This document shows, piece after piece, positions 6,678 to 14,184 of a DNA stretch of 64,000 nt. Origin of the DNA: Bradyrhizobium sp. DOA9 (GTDB lineage Bacteria > Pseudomonadota > Alphaproteobacteria > Rhizobiales > Xanthobacteraceae); assembly GCF_000617845.2 (NCBI RefSeq), contig NZ_DF820425.1, positions 6,516,741 to 6,580,740 on the forward strand, written 5' to 3'. The position numbers and the translations under genes were made by a program. The notes beneath the pieces are model-generated. The model had not been told where the DNA came from and searched no databases. It was given only the letters and a program-made list of their open reading frames with translations. The first letter of the stretch is position 1; the number at the start of each line of letters is the position of its first letter.

Positions 6678-8237
6678 TCACGCCGCCGAAATCAGCGCGC
6701 CCTGGCGGATGGCGGCGTCGCCGCGCTCCACATGCTCGATCTCGCCGCTGTTGACCTTGTCGAGATAGGCCTTGAACCAGGCGATCGCGGATTTCTCGAT
6801 GAACTCGTGGGCATATTGATCGACCGGCTCGATCCCGGCCTTGATCAGGTCGCCCTTCGGGCATCCGCCGATCTTGGCGACGAACACCGCATGGCAATCG
6901 TTGATGGCGCGGATGATCGTCTCCAGGCTGTCTTCCTCGCCGTAGCCGCCCTGGCAATAGAGGTCGACGCGGCGATGACCGACGAACTTGGCGCCTGCCG
7001 TGGAGAGCTCGTAGACCTGGAACTCCTTGGCATGACCAAAGTGCTCGTTGATCAGGCCGGAGCCCTTGGTCGCGACGGCCACCAGCACCTTGATGTCGCT
7101 CGACGTGCCGGCGAGCTCGGCGAGCTCCTCCTGCTTGGCCGCGACCTTGGCGATGCGCTCCTCCTCGACCTTTTCCTGGTAGGCTTTGCGGGTCTCGGCG
7201 TCGTACTTGACCTCCATGGCCATGATCTTGTCGGTGGTGAACTCGGCGCTGCGGTCCTCGCCGAGCAGACCGACCGCGTCGGCGCGGCACTGCCGGCAAT
7301 GCCGCATCATGTTCATCTCGCCCTCGCAGGAATCCTGCAGCGCCTTCAGCTCCTGCGCGCTCGGGCCGCGCTGGCCGTTGAGGCCGAACACGGTGCCGTG
7401 CTCAGGCGCAGAGATCAGCGGCATGATGTTGTGCAGGAAGGCGCCGCGCGACTTCACGGCCCTGTTGACCTCGACCAGGTGCTGGTCGTTGATCCCCGGG
7501 ATCATCACCGAGTTGACCTTGCAGAGAATGCCGCGCTCGGTCAGCATCTCCAGGCCCTGGAGCTGCCGGTCGGTCAGGATCTTGGCGGCCTCGTAGCCGG
7601 TGTAACGCTTGTGCTTGTAGAAGATCCAGGGGTAGATCTTCGCGCCGATCTCGGGATCGACCATGTTGATGGTGATGGTGACGTGGTCGACGTTGTACTT
7701 CGCGATGGTGTCGACGTGATCGGGCAGCATGAGGCCGTTGGTCGACAGGCAGAGCTTGATGTCGGGCGCCGTATTGTAGATCAGCTCGAAGGTCTTGAAG
7801 GTCTTTTCCGGATTGGCCAGGGGATCGCCCGGACCGGCGATGCCGAGCACGGTCATCTGCGGGATGGTGGAGGCGACGGCCAGCACCTTCTTGGCGGCCT
7901 GCTCGGGCGTCAGCTTCTCGCTGACGACGCCGGGGCGCGATTCGTTGGCGCAGTCGTATTTGCGGTTGCAGTAATTGCACTGGATGTTGCAGGCCGGCGC
8001 GACCGCGACGTGCATGCGCGCGTAGTGATGATGCGCCTCTTCGCTGTAGCAGGGGTGGTTCTTCACCTTCTCCCAGATCTCGGTCGGCAGGTCGCCCTGC
8101 CCGGCCTGCGATCCGCAGCTCGCCTTGCCGCTGCCGCCGGTGGTGCCGCAGCCCTTGTGCTCGGCAATGGCCTGCATGATCTCGCCGACCTCGGCAAGAT
8201 TGCCGCTGCTCGCATCGTGTTGCGCTGAAACGTCCAT
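6678..8237 (-). CDS. nifB: NifB, FeMo-co precursor (NifB-co) synthase
   Basis: Radical-SAM enzyme of 519 residues that fuses two [4Fe-4S] clusters around a carbide to make NifB-co. The SAM-cluster motif C83-x3-C87-x2-C90 is in PACNIQCNYCNRKYDC. The upstream region has HPCYSEEAHHHYARMH. The C-terminal third (from SDIKVLVAVATKGSGLINEHFGH) is the fused NifX-like domain. The frame is open to 8333, but a -24/-12 promoter lies at 8322-8337, so translation cannot start there. The ATG at 8237 gives a standard length. It heads the 15-gene minus-strand operon. Confidence 0.98.
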   Translation of the reverse strand: MDVSAQHDASSGNLAEVGEIMQAIAEHKGCGTTGGSGKASCGSQAGQGDLPTEIWEKVKNHPCYSEEAHHHYARMHVAVAPACNIQCNYCNRKYDCANESRPGVVSEKLTPEQAAKKVLAVASTIPQMTVLGIAGPGDPLANPEKTFKTFELIYNTAPDIKLCLSTNGLMLPDHVDTIAKYNVDHVTITINMVDPEIGAKIYPWIFYKHKRYTGYEAAKILTDRQLQGLEMLTERGILCKVNSVMIPGINDQHLVEVNRAVKSRGAFLHNIMPLISAPEHGTVFGLNGQRGPSAQELKALQDSCEGEMNMMRHCRQCRADAVGLLGEDRSAEFTTDKIMAMEVKYDAETRKAYQEKVEEERIAKVAAKQEELAELAGTSSDIKVLVAVATKGSGLINEHFGHAKEFQVYELSTAGAKFVGHRRVDLYCQGGYGEEDSLETIIRAINDCHAVFVAKIGGCPKGDLIKAGIEPVDQYAHEFIEKSAIAWFKAYLDKVNSGEIEHVERGDAAIRQGALISAA

Positions 8238-8321
8238 GTGCTCAGTTCTCCTTGCAGGCCGAACAGATTTCTGCGGCTCGGATTTCGAGAAACGTCCTAA
8301 GAGCCGTTCTAGAAAGGTATT

Positions 8322-8337
8322 AGCAACCCGCATGCCA
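8322..8337 (-). promoter_or_regulatory. Sigma54 (-24/-12) promoter of the nifB operon
   Basis: Read on the minus strand the site is TGGCATG-CGGG-TTGCT, with the invariant GG and GC separated by 10 bases. It lies about 85 bp upstream of the nifB ATG. A NifA-type site lies about 77 bp further upstream. Confidence 0.9.
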
Positions 8338-8413
8338 CCGCCGCGCCAGCGACTTTCTCCGCTTGCTTCAAGGAGTTAGCGCGCTCACGCGGAAATGTCG
8401 GGTTCTCAACGCA

Positions 8414-8429
8414 TGTTGCAAAGGTGACA
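8414..8429. promoter_or_regulatory. NifA upstream activator site for nifB (TGT-N10-ACA)
   Basis: TGT-TGCAAAGGTG-ACA, an exact match to the NifA consensus TGT-N10-ACA. Its distance from the -24/-12 element is suitable for looping activation by NifA with IHF. Confidence 0.85.
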
Positions 8430-8465
8430 GACGCGACATCCCGGCGAGATGCATCAATGCGTGCG

Positions 8466-8500
8466 GGATCTCCGCGCGAGGATTACTCGTGCGGAGATCC
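8466..8500. terminator. Strong hairpin after the SIR2-like gene
   Basis: Inverted repeat with a 15-bp stem (arms 8466-8480 and 8486-8500, one G-T pair) and a 5-base loop. It lies 25 bp past the end of the iscA-nifUST-SIR2 operon and just upstream of the nifB activator site. There is no clear T-run on either side, so it may act as a factor-aided terminator or protect the mRNA 3' end. Confidence 0.6.
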
Positions 8501-8524
8501 ATGGAATCGGCGATGCGATGGAGG

Positions 8525-9391
8525 TCAGCCCGCGAGCACGATCTCGACGGCCCGCGCCAGCGGGATGGCGAGCGGGGTCAGGCCCTGGCTCACCAGGAAG
8601 CGCAGCTCGTTCTTCGAGAGCGCATCGGGCTCAACGACGGTATAATGGGTATCGGTCGAACGCTTCGAGACCTGCCGCGCGTAGGTGCGCAGCAGCTGGT
8701 CGTTGAAGCGGCAACCGAGGAACAGGAAGCTGCGGCCCATGCGCCGCGCCTTCACCTCGTCCGGGATCGGCGTCTGGATGTCGATCTCGGTCAGCACTTC
8801 GACATAGTCGGCGTCGGAGATCAGGAAGTTCTTGGCTGGAGCGACGCTACCGTGCGGCTTGTAGAGGATCGTGGTCCAGGCCTTGGCCTGGGCGCGATCG
8901 ACCTCCTGGCCGTCGGCATCGTAGAACCGGTACCAGCGGTCCTCGCCGATGCCGGCGCGGGTGATGCCCTGGATCTCGCCCCAATCATGTCGTCCGGCGA
9001 GCGCACTGCGCATTGCGCCGTCGTACCAGCTGTCGACGATCAGCGGAAGCGGCAGGGTGGCAAAATGAAGATGCAGCGCCGTCGGCGCGACCGGCGCGGC
9101 AAAGGCTTCCGCCATCAGGGCCGTCACCGTGGCACGGTGCTTGTTGCTTTCGATGTGCTGCGCCGAAGCCCAGGCATTGCCCCGGGCGCGTCGCGGCAGG
9201 GCAACCTTGGTGCCGAAGAAGGCCGCTAGCGCTTCCGGAGTCATCGGCACGGACGGGCCGCTGAGTTCGGCGACGCCTGGCCCGAGATAGGGAATGACGT
9301 TGCCGCCGCGCAGCTGCGCGACAACCTCGCCGAGGATCGCTTCGGCATCGGCCGGCGCAGCGAAATCGATCTGTGGGACCGGCGCGTTCAT
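8525..9391 (-). CDS. SIR2-like domain protein in the nif operon
   Basis: Protein of 288 residues related to SIR2-like (NAD-binding Rossmann) domains. N-terminal GGNVIPYLGPGVAELSG (about 29-45) is the GAGxS-type nucleotide-binding loop. Later come PLPLIVDSWYD, YKPHGSV (near 188), which resembles the sirtuin L-K-x-H-G segment, and FLFLGCRFND. Proteins of this type occur in diazotroph nif clusters without known function. The ATG at 9391 overlaps the nifT stop (ATGA). True deacylase activity is doubtful, because the zinc-binding Cys quartet is not seen. NADase or NAD binding is possible. Confidence 0.8.
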   Translation of the reverse strand: MNAPVPQIDFAAPADAEAILGEVVAQLRGGNVIPYLGPGVAELSGPSVPMTPEALAAFFGTKVALPRRARGNAWASAQHIESNKHRATVTALMAEAFAAPVAPTALHLHFATLPLPLIVDSWYDGAMRSALAGRHDWGEIQGITRAGIGEDRWYRFYDADGQEVDRAQAKAWTTILYKPHGSVAPAKNFLISDADYVEVLTEIDIQTPIPDEVKARRMGRSFLFLGCRFNDQLLRTYARQVSKRSTDTHYTVVEPDALSKNELRFLVSQGLTPLAIPLARAVEIVLAG

Positions 9392-9612
9392 CGCTCGTCT
9401 CCCTCGCCGCCGCGTTTCTTGGCGTTGATCGTGATCGGCAGGTTGGTGTCGGCGGCCATCTGCGGCAGGTCGAGCACCCAGCCATTGGCAATCTTGATCC
9501 AGCCGCCCCACAGCGTCTCGTGCTCGGATTCCACGATCGGCTCCTCGAGATCCTTCTTCGGCACGTAAATCGACAGGCCGGTCTCCGGCGAACGGCGAAT
9601 CATGACTTTCAT
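9388..9612 (-). CDS. nifT: NifT (FixU) family protein
   Basis: NifT of 74 residues. The typical opening MKVMIRR, the YVPKKDLEEPIVESE strand and GGWIKIANGWVLDLP are diagnostic. NifT is conserved next to nif structural or assembly genes, but mutants usually show little phenotype. The ATG at 9612 overlaps the nifS stop by 4 bases, and the gene's own stop overlaps the SIR2-like start, so nifS-nifT-SIR2 are translationally coupled. Confidence 0.95.
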   Translation of the reverse strand: MKVMIRRSPETGLSIYVPKKDLEEPIVESEHETLWGGWIKIANGWVLDLPQMAADTNLPITINAKKRGGEGDER

Positions 9613-10805
9613 AGGCTCATCTCCGCAGGACGAGAGGTGTCGCTCGCGCGCTCTTGCCACGACGGAGACAATGCTCTCAGTTTCGATAGAATCTCGGGCA
9701 GCACCAGCAGGACCCGGTCGATGTCTTCGGCCGTGGTCTCGCGGGACAGGGAAAAACGGATCGCGCCACGCAAGGACGCGGCCGGCACATGCATCGCGCG
9801 CAACACATGCGAAGGCTCCATCGAGCCGGAGGCGCAGGCCGATCCCAGCGAGGCTGCGATACCGGCCCGGTTCAAATGGTGGATGATCGCCTCGCCCTCG
9901 ACATGCTCGAAAGCGATATTCGACGTGTTCGGCAGCCGGCTTTTGACGTCGCCCAGCACCATGCAGTGGCCGAGCCGCAGAATCCCCTGCTCCAACCGGT
10001 CGCGCAGCGCGGCGATCTCCGCCCGCTCACGTTCGAGCTGCGCCGCCGCAAGCTCGGCCGCCTTGCCGAGGCCCACGATGCCGGGAACGTTCTCGGTGCC
10101 GGCGCGGCGACGACGCTCCTGCGGACCACCCAGGATCAGCGGCTTGAATTTCGTTCCCTTCCGCAGGTAAAGCGCGCCGATGCCCTTGGGACCGTGCAGC
10201 TTGTGGCCGGACAGCGAGAGCATGTCGATCTCGCTCGTCTTGAGATCGATCGGAATTCGCCCGGCGGCCTGCACCGCATCGGTGTGAAACAGCGCACCGG
10301 CCGAGCGGGCCATCTTCGCCAGGAACTCGACCGGGAATATCGTGCCGGTCTCGTTGTTGGCCCACATCACGGACGCGATCGCGGTACGCGGGCTGAGCGC
10401 GCGCCTGTAAGCCTCGATGTCGAGCCGGCCACGCGCATCCACGGGAATGAGATGGCTCTTGATGCCGCGGCGGCCGAGCTCCTCGACCAGCGACAGCACG
10501 GCGGGATGCTCCACCGCGGTGGTGACGATCTCGTCGCGTCCCTCCTGCACGGCGAGTGCCGACAGGATCGCCGCATTGTCGGACTCGGTGCCTCCGGAGG
10601 TGAAGACGATCTCGTGGTCGAAGGCGGCGCCGATCAGCGCCTGCACGCCGCGGCGCGCCTCCTTCACCGCCGCCGCGACATCGCTGCCGAAGGCGTGGGC
10701 CGACGAGGCATTGCCGAACTGGTCGGAGAAGAACGGCAGCATCGCCGCGACGACGGAAGGGTCCGTGCGGGTCGTCGCGTTGTTATCGAGGTAGATCGGC
10801 CGCAC
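9609..10805 (-). CDS. nifS: NifS, cysteine desulfurase for nitrogenase clusters
   Basis: PLP-dependent cysteine desulfurase of 398 residues that supplies sulfur to NifU-type scaffolds. YLDNNATT at the N-terminus, H100 in TAVEHPAV, the PLP Lys202 in SLSGHKLHGPKG, and the catalytic loop Cys324 in GSACASG with SHVLRAM are all intact. The sequence is NifS/IscS type (group I), distinct from the SufS at 23097-24338. The ATG at 10805 is 12 bp after the NifU-C stop. Confidence 0.97.
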   Translation of the reverse strand: MRPIYLDNNATTRTDPSVVAAMLPFFSDQFGNASSAHAFGSDVAAAVKEARRGVQALIGAAFDHEIVFTSGGTESDNAAILSALAVQEGRDEIVTTAVEHPAVLSLVEELGRRGIKSHLIPVDARGRLDIEAYRRALSPRTAIASVMWANNETGTIFPVEFLAKMARSAGALFHTDAVQAAGRIPIDLKTSEIDMLSLSGHKLHGPKGIGALYLRKGTKFKPLILGGPQERRRRAGTENVPGIVGLGKAAELAAAQLERERAEIAALRDRLEQGILRLGHCMVLGDVKSRLPNTSNIAFEHVEGEAIIHHLNRAGIAASLGSACASGSMEPSHVLRAMHVPAASLRGAIRFSLSRETTAEDIDRVLLVLPEILSKLRALSPSWQERASDTSRPAEMSL

Positions 10806-10817
10806 GGAGCCCCCTTC

Positions 10818-11111
10818 TCAATGACGGGCTTTGGCCGCTCCAGCGACCGGAATCAGGCGGACGAACTCGCCGAGCCGCTCGATCAGCTTGGCCTGGATCC
10901 CCTCCAGCGTCGCGCTCGCCAGCTTGCAGAACACGCAGGCCCCGGTCAGCCTGACCATGATCTTGTTGCCGTCGATCTCGAGCAACTCGCAATCGCCGCC
11001 GTCGCGCTTGAGATTGGGTCTGACCTCGTCGAGCACGGCGCGAATGATGCGCTCGCGTTCGTTGGGTTCGGCGGCCGGCGCCTGCTTGAGGTGTTCGGAT
11101 TCGACGAGCAT
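10818..11111 (-). CDS. nifU: NifU C-terminal (Nfu) domain protein
   Basis: Stand-alone Nfu domain of 97 residues with the C59-V-F-C62 motif in GACVFCKLASATLEGIQ and the helix EVRPNLKRDGGDCELLEIDG. The N-terminal IscU-like domain and the central [2Fe-2S] domain of full-length Azotobacter NifU are missing. In this organism scaffold work may therefore be shared with the SUF proteins and A-type carriers nearby. The ATG at 11111 follows the iscA stop by 41 bp. Confidence 0.93.
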   Translation of the reverse strand: MLVESEHLKQAPAAEPNERERIIRAVLDEVRPNLKRDGGDCELLEIDGNKIMVRLTGACVFCKLASATLEGIQAKLIERLGEFVRLIPVAGAAKARH

Positions 11112-11152
11112 TTCACATTCTCTTTCTTGCGGAGCGATCGAAGGATTGCGGT

Positions 11153-11473
11153 TCAGCTGAACGACTTGCCGCAGGAGCAGCTCGACTTCGCGTTGGGATT
11201 GTCGAAGGTGAAGCCGGAGCCCTCCAGCGCCACGACGAAATCGATCGTGGTGCCGTTGAGATGCTCGTGGCTCATATTGTCGACGAACACTTTCACGCCG
11301 CCGCGCTCGATCACGGTGTCATCGGGCTTGGCCTCCTCGGCGAGGCCCATCATGTACTTGAAGCCGGCGCAGCCGCCGGTCTCGACCATGATGCGCAAGC
11401 CGCTCGCCGGCTGCGCCGCCGAGGAGATCGCGGTCTTCACCGCATTCACCGCGCTATCCGTCAGGTTGATCAT
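11153..11473 (-). CDS. iscA: A-type Fe-S carrier (NifIscA)
   Basis: IscA/HesB-family protein of 106 residues with all three conserved cysteines: C35 in GGCAGFKY, and C99 and C101 in SCSCGKSF. It carries [4Fe-4S] or [2Fe-2S] clusters to targets. The ATG at 11473 was chosen because a sigma54 promoter lies just 40-55 bp upstream. The long frame running to 11923 crosses that promoter and cannot be real there. First gene of the iscA-nifU-nifS-nifT-SIR2 operon. Confidence 0.95.
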   Translation of the reverse strand: MINLTDSAVNAVKTAISSAAQPASGLRIMVETGGCAGFKYMMGLAEEAKPDDTVIERGGVKVFVDNMSHEHLNGTTIDFVVALEGSGFTFDNPNAKSSCSCGKSFS

Positions 11474-11512
11474 CGCTCGCCCTCGCTGTCTGGGTCTGTT
11501 GCAAGGAGGGAT

Positions 11513-11528
11513 CGCAAGTCCCGTGCCA
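11513..11528 (-). promoter_or_regulatory. Sigma54 promoter of the iscA-nifUST operon
   Basis: On the minus strand TGGCACG-GGAC-TTGCG, with an ideal GG-N10-GC. It lies 40 bp upstream of the iscA ATG. Confidence 0.92.
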
Positions 11529-11592
11529 GAGCTCACAAGCCTGAAATTGCTGCATTTTCGTTCCACCACCCGGCTGTTGTCTTTGCGACGCT

Positions 11593-11608
11593 TGTCGGGT
11601 TTGCGACA
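11593..11608. promoter_or_regulatory. Shared NifA site between divergent nif genes
   Basis: TGT-CGGGTTTGCG-ACA matches TGT-N10-ACA exactly. It lies about 65 bp upstream of the minus-strand promoter (11513-11528) and 120 bp upstream of the plus-strand promoter (11728-11743), so one NifA site can serve both. The rest of the 11474-11807 gap shows no other feature. Confidence 0.85.
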
Positions 11609-11727
11609 GGCGTCGTTGACGGCCCGCGGGCCACTGAGTGGCAACGCGATACCGGGCGATGAGTCGAGGTCGCGGGAGCCGTTCGGATTCCCGCCGCATT
11701 CACACTTTCGACGCCTCCGCGGGCAGG

Positions 11728-11743
11728 CGGCAAACTCCTTGCA
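11728..11743 (+). promoter_or_regulatory. Sigma54 promoter of the 196-aa unknown gene
   Basis: CGGCAAA-CTCC-TTGCA: GG and GC separated by 10 bases, with a perfect TTGCA at -12 and a -24 half differing from TGGCACG at the first base and two of the last three. It is 65 bp before the ATG at 11808. Confidence 0.75.
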
Positions 11744-11807
11744 TAAGGGCCATCGAAACCTTCGCGGCGGCCGACGGCCGCGCGGCAGATGCAACAAGGA
11801 GACATCC

Positions 11808-12398
11808 ATGACGTCGATCGACAACACCGCCCTTGGCCGCCTGGACAAGGAGGGACGGCTGCTGAACGCGGTGCTGAAGGGCGACACCACCAAGCCCGGC
11901 CGCTTCGGCTTCCGCGGCGACATCGCGCTGAAATTCCAGGCCCAGGTCGCCGACGAAAAACGTCCGCCGGACTATTCGATCGAGCAGGTGCTGACCGTGG
12001 CGCAGGAAGGCGAAACGACCATCCCGGTGCTCGCCGGCTACTTGCATTCCTACGCGTATCTCGCCGACGTCGCCAAGGTGCTGGATGGCGCGTTGAGCCC
12101 AAAGGGCAGCTATTTCATGTTCTGCAACAACATCGACTTCCTGGCGAAATACCGCACCAAGATCGGCGATATCGAGTTTCGGGTGCTTCCCTGCGACGAA
12201 TCGACGGTGTGGAAGGAGATGATGGACCTTGCCGGCGTCGACAAGAACGACATCAAGAAGCTCGATACCGCCGGCAAGCTCGATTACCTGCTCGACGCTG
12301 CCAAGGATCTCGACGGCTCCTATACCGAGATCTCCTTCGAGGAGGGTGTTGCGAAGATGGAGCCGGTGAAGAACCGCAACGAGAACCGTCCGGTCTGA
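11808..12398 (+). CDS. NifA-regulated protein of unknown function (196 aa)
   Basis: A soluble 196-residue protein that I do not recognise. It starts MTSIDNTALGRLDKEGRLLN and has an acidic C-terminus. Notable segments are KFQAQVADEKRPPDYSIEQV, the central ETTIPVLAGYLHSYAYLADV, and YFMFCNNIDFLAKYRTKIGD. There is no signal peptide, membrane span or paired-cysteine motif. The ATG at 11808 is preceded by AAGGAG (CAACAAGGAGACATCC), an excellent ribosome site, and by a sigma54 promoter. It faces the iscA operon across a shared NifA site and converges with a Rieske gene. It is likely a bona fide nitrogen-fixation gene of unknown role. Confidence 0.85.
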   Translation: MTSIDNTALGRLDKEGRLLNAVLKGDTTKPGRFGFRGDIALKFQAQVADEKRPPDYSIEQVLTVAQEGETTIPVLAGYLHSYAYLADVAKVLDGALSPKGSYFMFCNNIDFLAKYRTKIGDIEFRVLPCDESTVWKEMMDLAGVDKNDIKKLDTAGKLDYLLDAAKDLDGSYTEISFEEGVAKMEPVKNRNENRPV

Positions 12399-12408
12399 CG
12401 CGTCGGCG

Positions 12409-12813
12409 TCAGACTTCCTCCTCGCAGGCCGTCTCGTCGTCCTCGACCAGCGTCACGCCGGTGACGCAGATATCGCCGTCGAGCACGGCGAGGGCGATCG
12501 GCGTCAGGCTCTCGCCCTTGCACGGCCCGTCCACGCAAGTGCCGGTGCCGAGCTCGAAGGTCGCCCCGTGCTTGCCACACATCAGCCGGGTGCCGTTGCC
12601 GTCCAGGAACTGGTTGCGTTCCCAGTCGAGATTCACGCCATTGTGCGGGCAGCGGTTGAGATAGCCGAAGACCTGCTTGCCCCAGCGTACGATCACGATC
12701 GGCCAGGGCCGCGGCGCGCCGTCCTCGCCGAGGATCATGAGATGAAAACCGATCGCCCGCTGGCTTGGAATGTCGTTGAAGGCGCAGATCGCATAGGCGG
12801 TATTCTGGTCCAT
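12409..12813 (-). CDS. Rieske-type [2Fe-2S] protein (nif copy 2)
   Basis: Soluble Rieske protein of 134 residues with ligands C55-P-H57 and C79-G-K-H82 and extra cysteines 93 and 98 in CVDGPC. It shares motifs with the copy at 1351-1800 throughout. The ATG at 12813 gives a length like the paralogue and places the Met at the start of the conserved part. The frame above is open but featureless. It converges with the 196-aa gene, separated by 10 bp. No sigma54 promoter was found upstream, so its control differs or is weaker. It is a soluble electron carrier with unknown partner. Confidence 0.86.
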   Translation of the reverse strand: MDQNTAYAICAFNDIPSQRAIGFHLMILGEDGAPRPWPIVIVRWGKQVFGYLNRCPHNGVNLDWERNQFLDGNGTRLMCGKHGATFELGTGTCVDGPCKGESLTPIALAVLDGDICVTGVTLVEDDETACEEEV

Positions 12814-13065
12814 GCTGTCCTCGTTCGAGCGGGCGGATCGCTCGAACCGTGCAAGAATCGCGCTAGGCTTGAGGACATGACGTGACGACCGCGTCAGGTC
12901 AGGAATCCGACATGCGACAGCGGTGTCATCCGCCCTGTCGGCATGCCGGGTCAATGCGGTGCCGATTCCCCCGGTTTTGGCGACGTCACGGCTCCCGGGC
13001 CATTCCCGCGAGGTGGCATGGAAATTGATGTTGTTCAGCCAGGCCCGCTTGGCATGGAGACTGGC

Positions 13066-13509
13066 ATGAACGTCGCGTCTGAATTCGCCGCCTGCTCGGA
13101 AGACGAGATCAAGGCTTTGCTCGATGGCGGCACGCTGACCGTCTATTCGGTGGCGCGCCCGATCACCGCCGATCGGCCGGTGGACCGCAGCGCCGTCCTC
13201 GCCTCATTCAAGTTTGCGAGCCCGGCCTTCAACGACGCCGGAGTAAGCCTCGCGGCCAATCCGGTGCCGGCGAACAGCGTCGGCACGCCGGGCTTTGCGC
13301 GCGCCTGCAAGGCCGACGGCACCGTGGTAGCGGACTTTTCAGCCGGGCCCGGCCCGCGCGAGATCAAGTTCGCCGAGGTCTCCTGCTCGCAGGGCGCGCC
13401 GGTGAAGATCACCGCATTCAATTTCATCGCCGAAGGCGGCTGGCCGGAGCGCCCGGACTATTACGACGCCCATCCCCGTCCCGGCTTTGCCATGCCGCGG
13501 GTGCTGTGA
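13066..13509 (+). CDS. Unknown protein in the nif island (147 aa)
   Basis: Protein of 147 residues of unrecognised family starting MNVASEFAACSEDEIKALL. The ATG at 13066 has GGAGA 6 bases upstream. An in-frame ATG at 13054 is the alternative. The middle is beta-rich (LASFKFASPAFNDAGVSL), and the end is rich in Pro and aromatic residues (WPERPDYYDAHPRPGF). It has two cysteines, in ARACK and EVSCSQ. A near-miss -24/-12 element (TGGCATG-GAAA-TTGAT at 13014-13029, lacking the -12 C) lies upstream. The stop overlaps the next start (TGATG), so the two genes form one unit. Confidence 0.7.
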   Translation: MNVASEFAACSEDEIKALLDGGTLTVYSVARPITADRPVDRSAVLASFKFASPAFNDAGVSLAANPVPANSVGTPGFARACKADGTVVADFSAGPGPREIKFAEVSCSQGAPVKITAFNFIAEGGWPERPDYYDAHPRPGFAMPRVL

Positions 13510-13823
13510 TGGCGATCCTGGTCAAGACCACGCAGGACGGCCGCAGGCTCGAGGTGGTCGGGCTTGCGATCACGCTGGGCGGCAAGCTCGAAGCGAACGA
13601 GCTGATCGAGGTGAAGGATCACCCCTATCGCCGCGCGATCCATGCGGCCGCGCCGGAGGCGACCCATATGGCCGGCCGCGTGCCCCTGACGCAGACGGAG
13701 GCGGAGATCGTGCTCGCCGCGTTCAAGCAGGCCGAGGCCGGCATGCTCGCCAACCCGGTCGCCATCCACGAACGGTTCCGGATCGCTGCGATGATGAAGG
13801 CGCGCGAACAGGGGATCGAGTAA
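13509..13823 (+). CDS. Unknown protein coupled to the preceding gene (104 aa)
   Basis: Protein of 104 residues, MAILVKTTQDGRRLEVVGLA at the N-terminus. It contains HPYRRAIHAAAPEATHMAGRVPLT and a helical C-terminus (TEAEIVLAAFKQAEAGML). No known family is recognised. The ATG at 13509 overlaps the stop of the previous gene. A GTG three bases earlier is less likely. It converges with hspQ, 26 bp away. Function unknown. Location inside the nif island is the only hint. Confidence 0.68.
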   Translation: MAILVKTTQDGRRLEVVGLAITLGGKLEANELIEVKDHPYRRAIHAAAPEATHMAGRVPLTQTEAEIVLAAFKQAEAGMLANPVAIHERFRIAAMMKAREQGIE

Positions 13824-13849
13824 ACCTGGGTCGCCGCGCACCCCGCGCG

Positions 13850-14167
13850 TCAGTTCAACGCGTGCCTGCGCCGGCGATAGCCGCCGGCTTCGCCGACCTC
13901 GAACATCGCCCCGATCGCGGGATGACTGACCGGCTCGCCCGAATCGTCGGGCTCTAGGTCATTCTCGGCAATACAGGCCACATAGGGAATTTCGTCGTCT
14001 TCGGCGAACAAGCGGTAAACCAGGCCTGTCGCCGTTCCGCCGGGAGCCGGCTCACCATCCGTGCCGGCGAACGACGTGTCGACGTCAAAGATGACACCGC
14101 GCATCGCGTAGAGCCGGTGGCGGATCACCTGACCGATATTGTACCTGGCGAGCCTCGTCTTGATCAT
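13850..14167 (-). CDS. hspQ: HspQ/YccV-like protein at the end of the nifD operon
   Basis: Protein of 105 residues of the HspQ (YccV, hemimethylated-DNA-binding-like) family. The motifs are RYNIGQVIRHRLYAMRGVIFDVD at the N-terminus, then YVACIAENDLEPDDSGEPVSHP. In enterobacteria HspQ promotes degradation of certain proteins as a specificity factor for Lon. Here it is 17 bp downstream of fdxB, as the last gene of the nifDKENX operon. A protein-quality-control role during nitrogenase synthesis can be proposed but not shown. Confidence 0.85.
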   Translation of the reverse strand: MIKTRLARYNIGQVIRHRLYAMRGVIFDVDTSFAGTDGEPAPGGTATGLVYRLFAEDDEIPYVACIAENDLEPDDSGEPVSHPAIGAMFEVGEAGGYRRRRHALN

Positions 14168-14184
14168 CGCTGCTGCCGCATGCC

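Noticed and set aside
6549..8228. Long plus-strand frame opposite nifB
   Set aside because: Antisense shadow of nifB in high-GC DNA; composition matches a reversed codon frame.
8238..8333. N-terminal extension of NifB to 8333
   Set aside because: The -24/-12 promoter lies inside this extension, so it is not translated from the nif promoter.
9789..12398. An 869-codon open frame on the plus strand
   Set aside because: It runs antisense through nifS, nifU and iscA and only its last 196 codons (11808-12398) have promoter, ribosome site and coding character.
12814..13065. Sigma54 promoter or NifA site for the second Rieske gene
   Set aside because: No GG-N10-GC and TGT-N10-ACA combination was found; the only GC-rich near matches lack the invariant bases.
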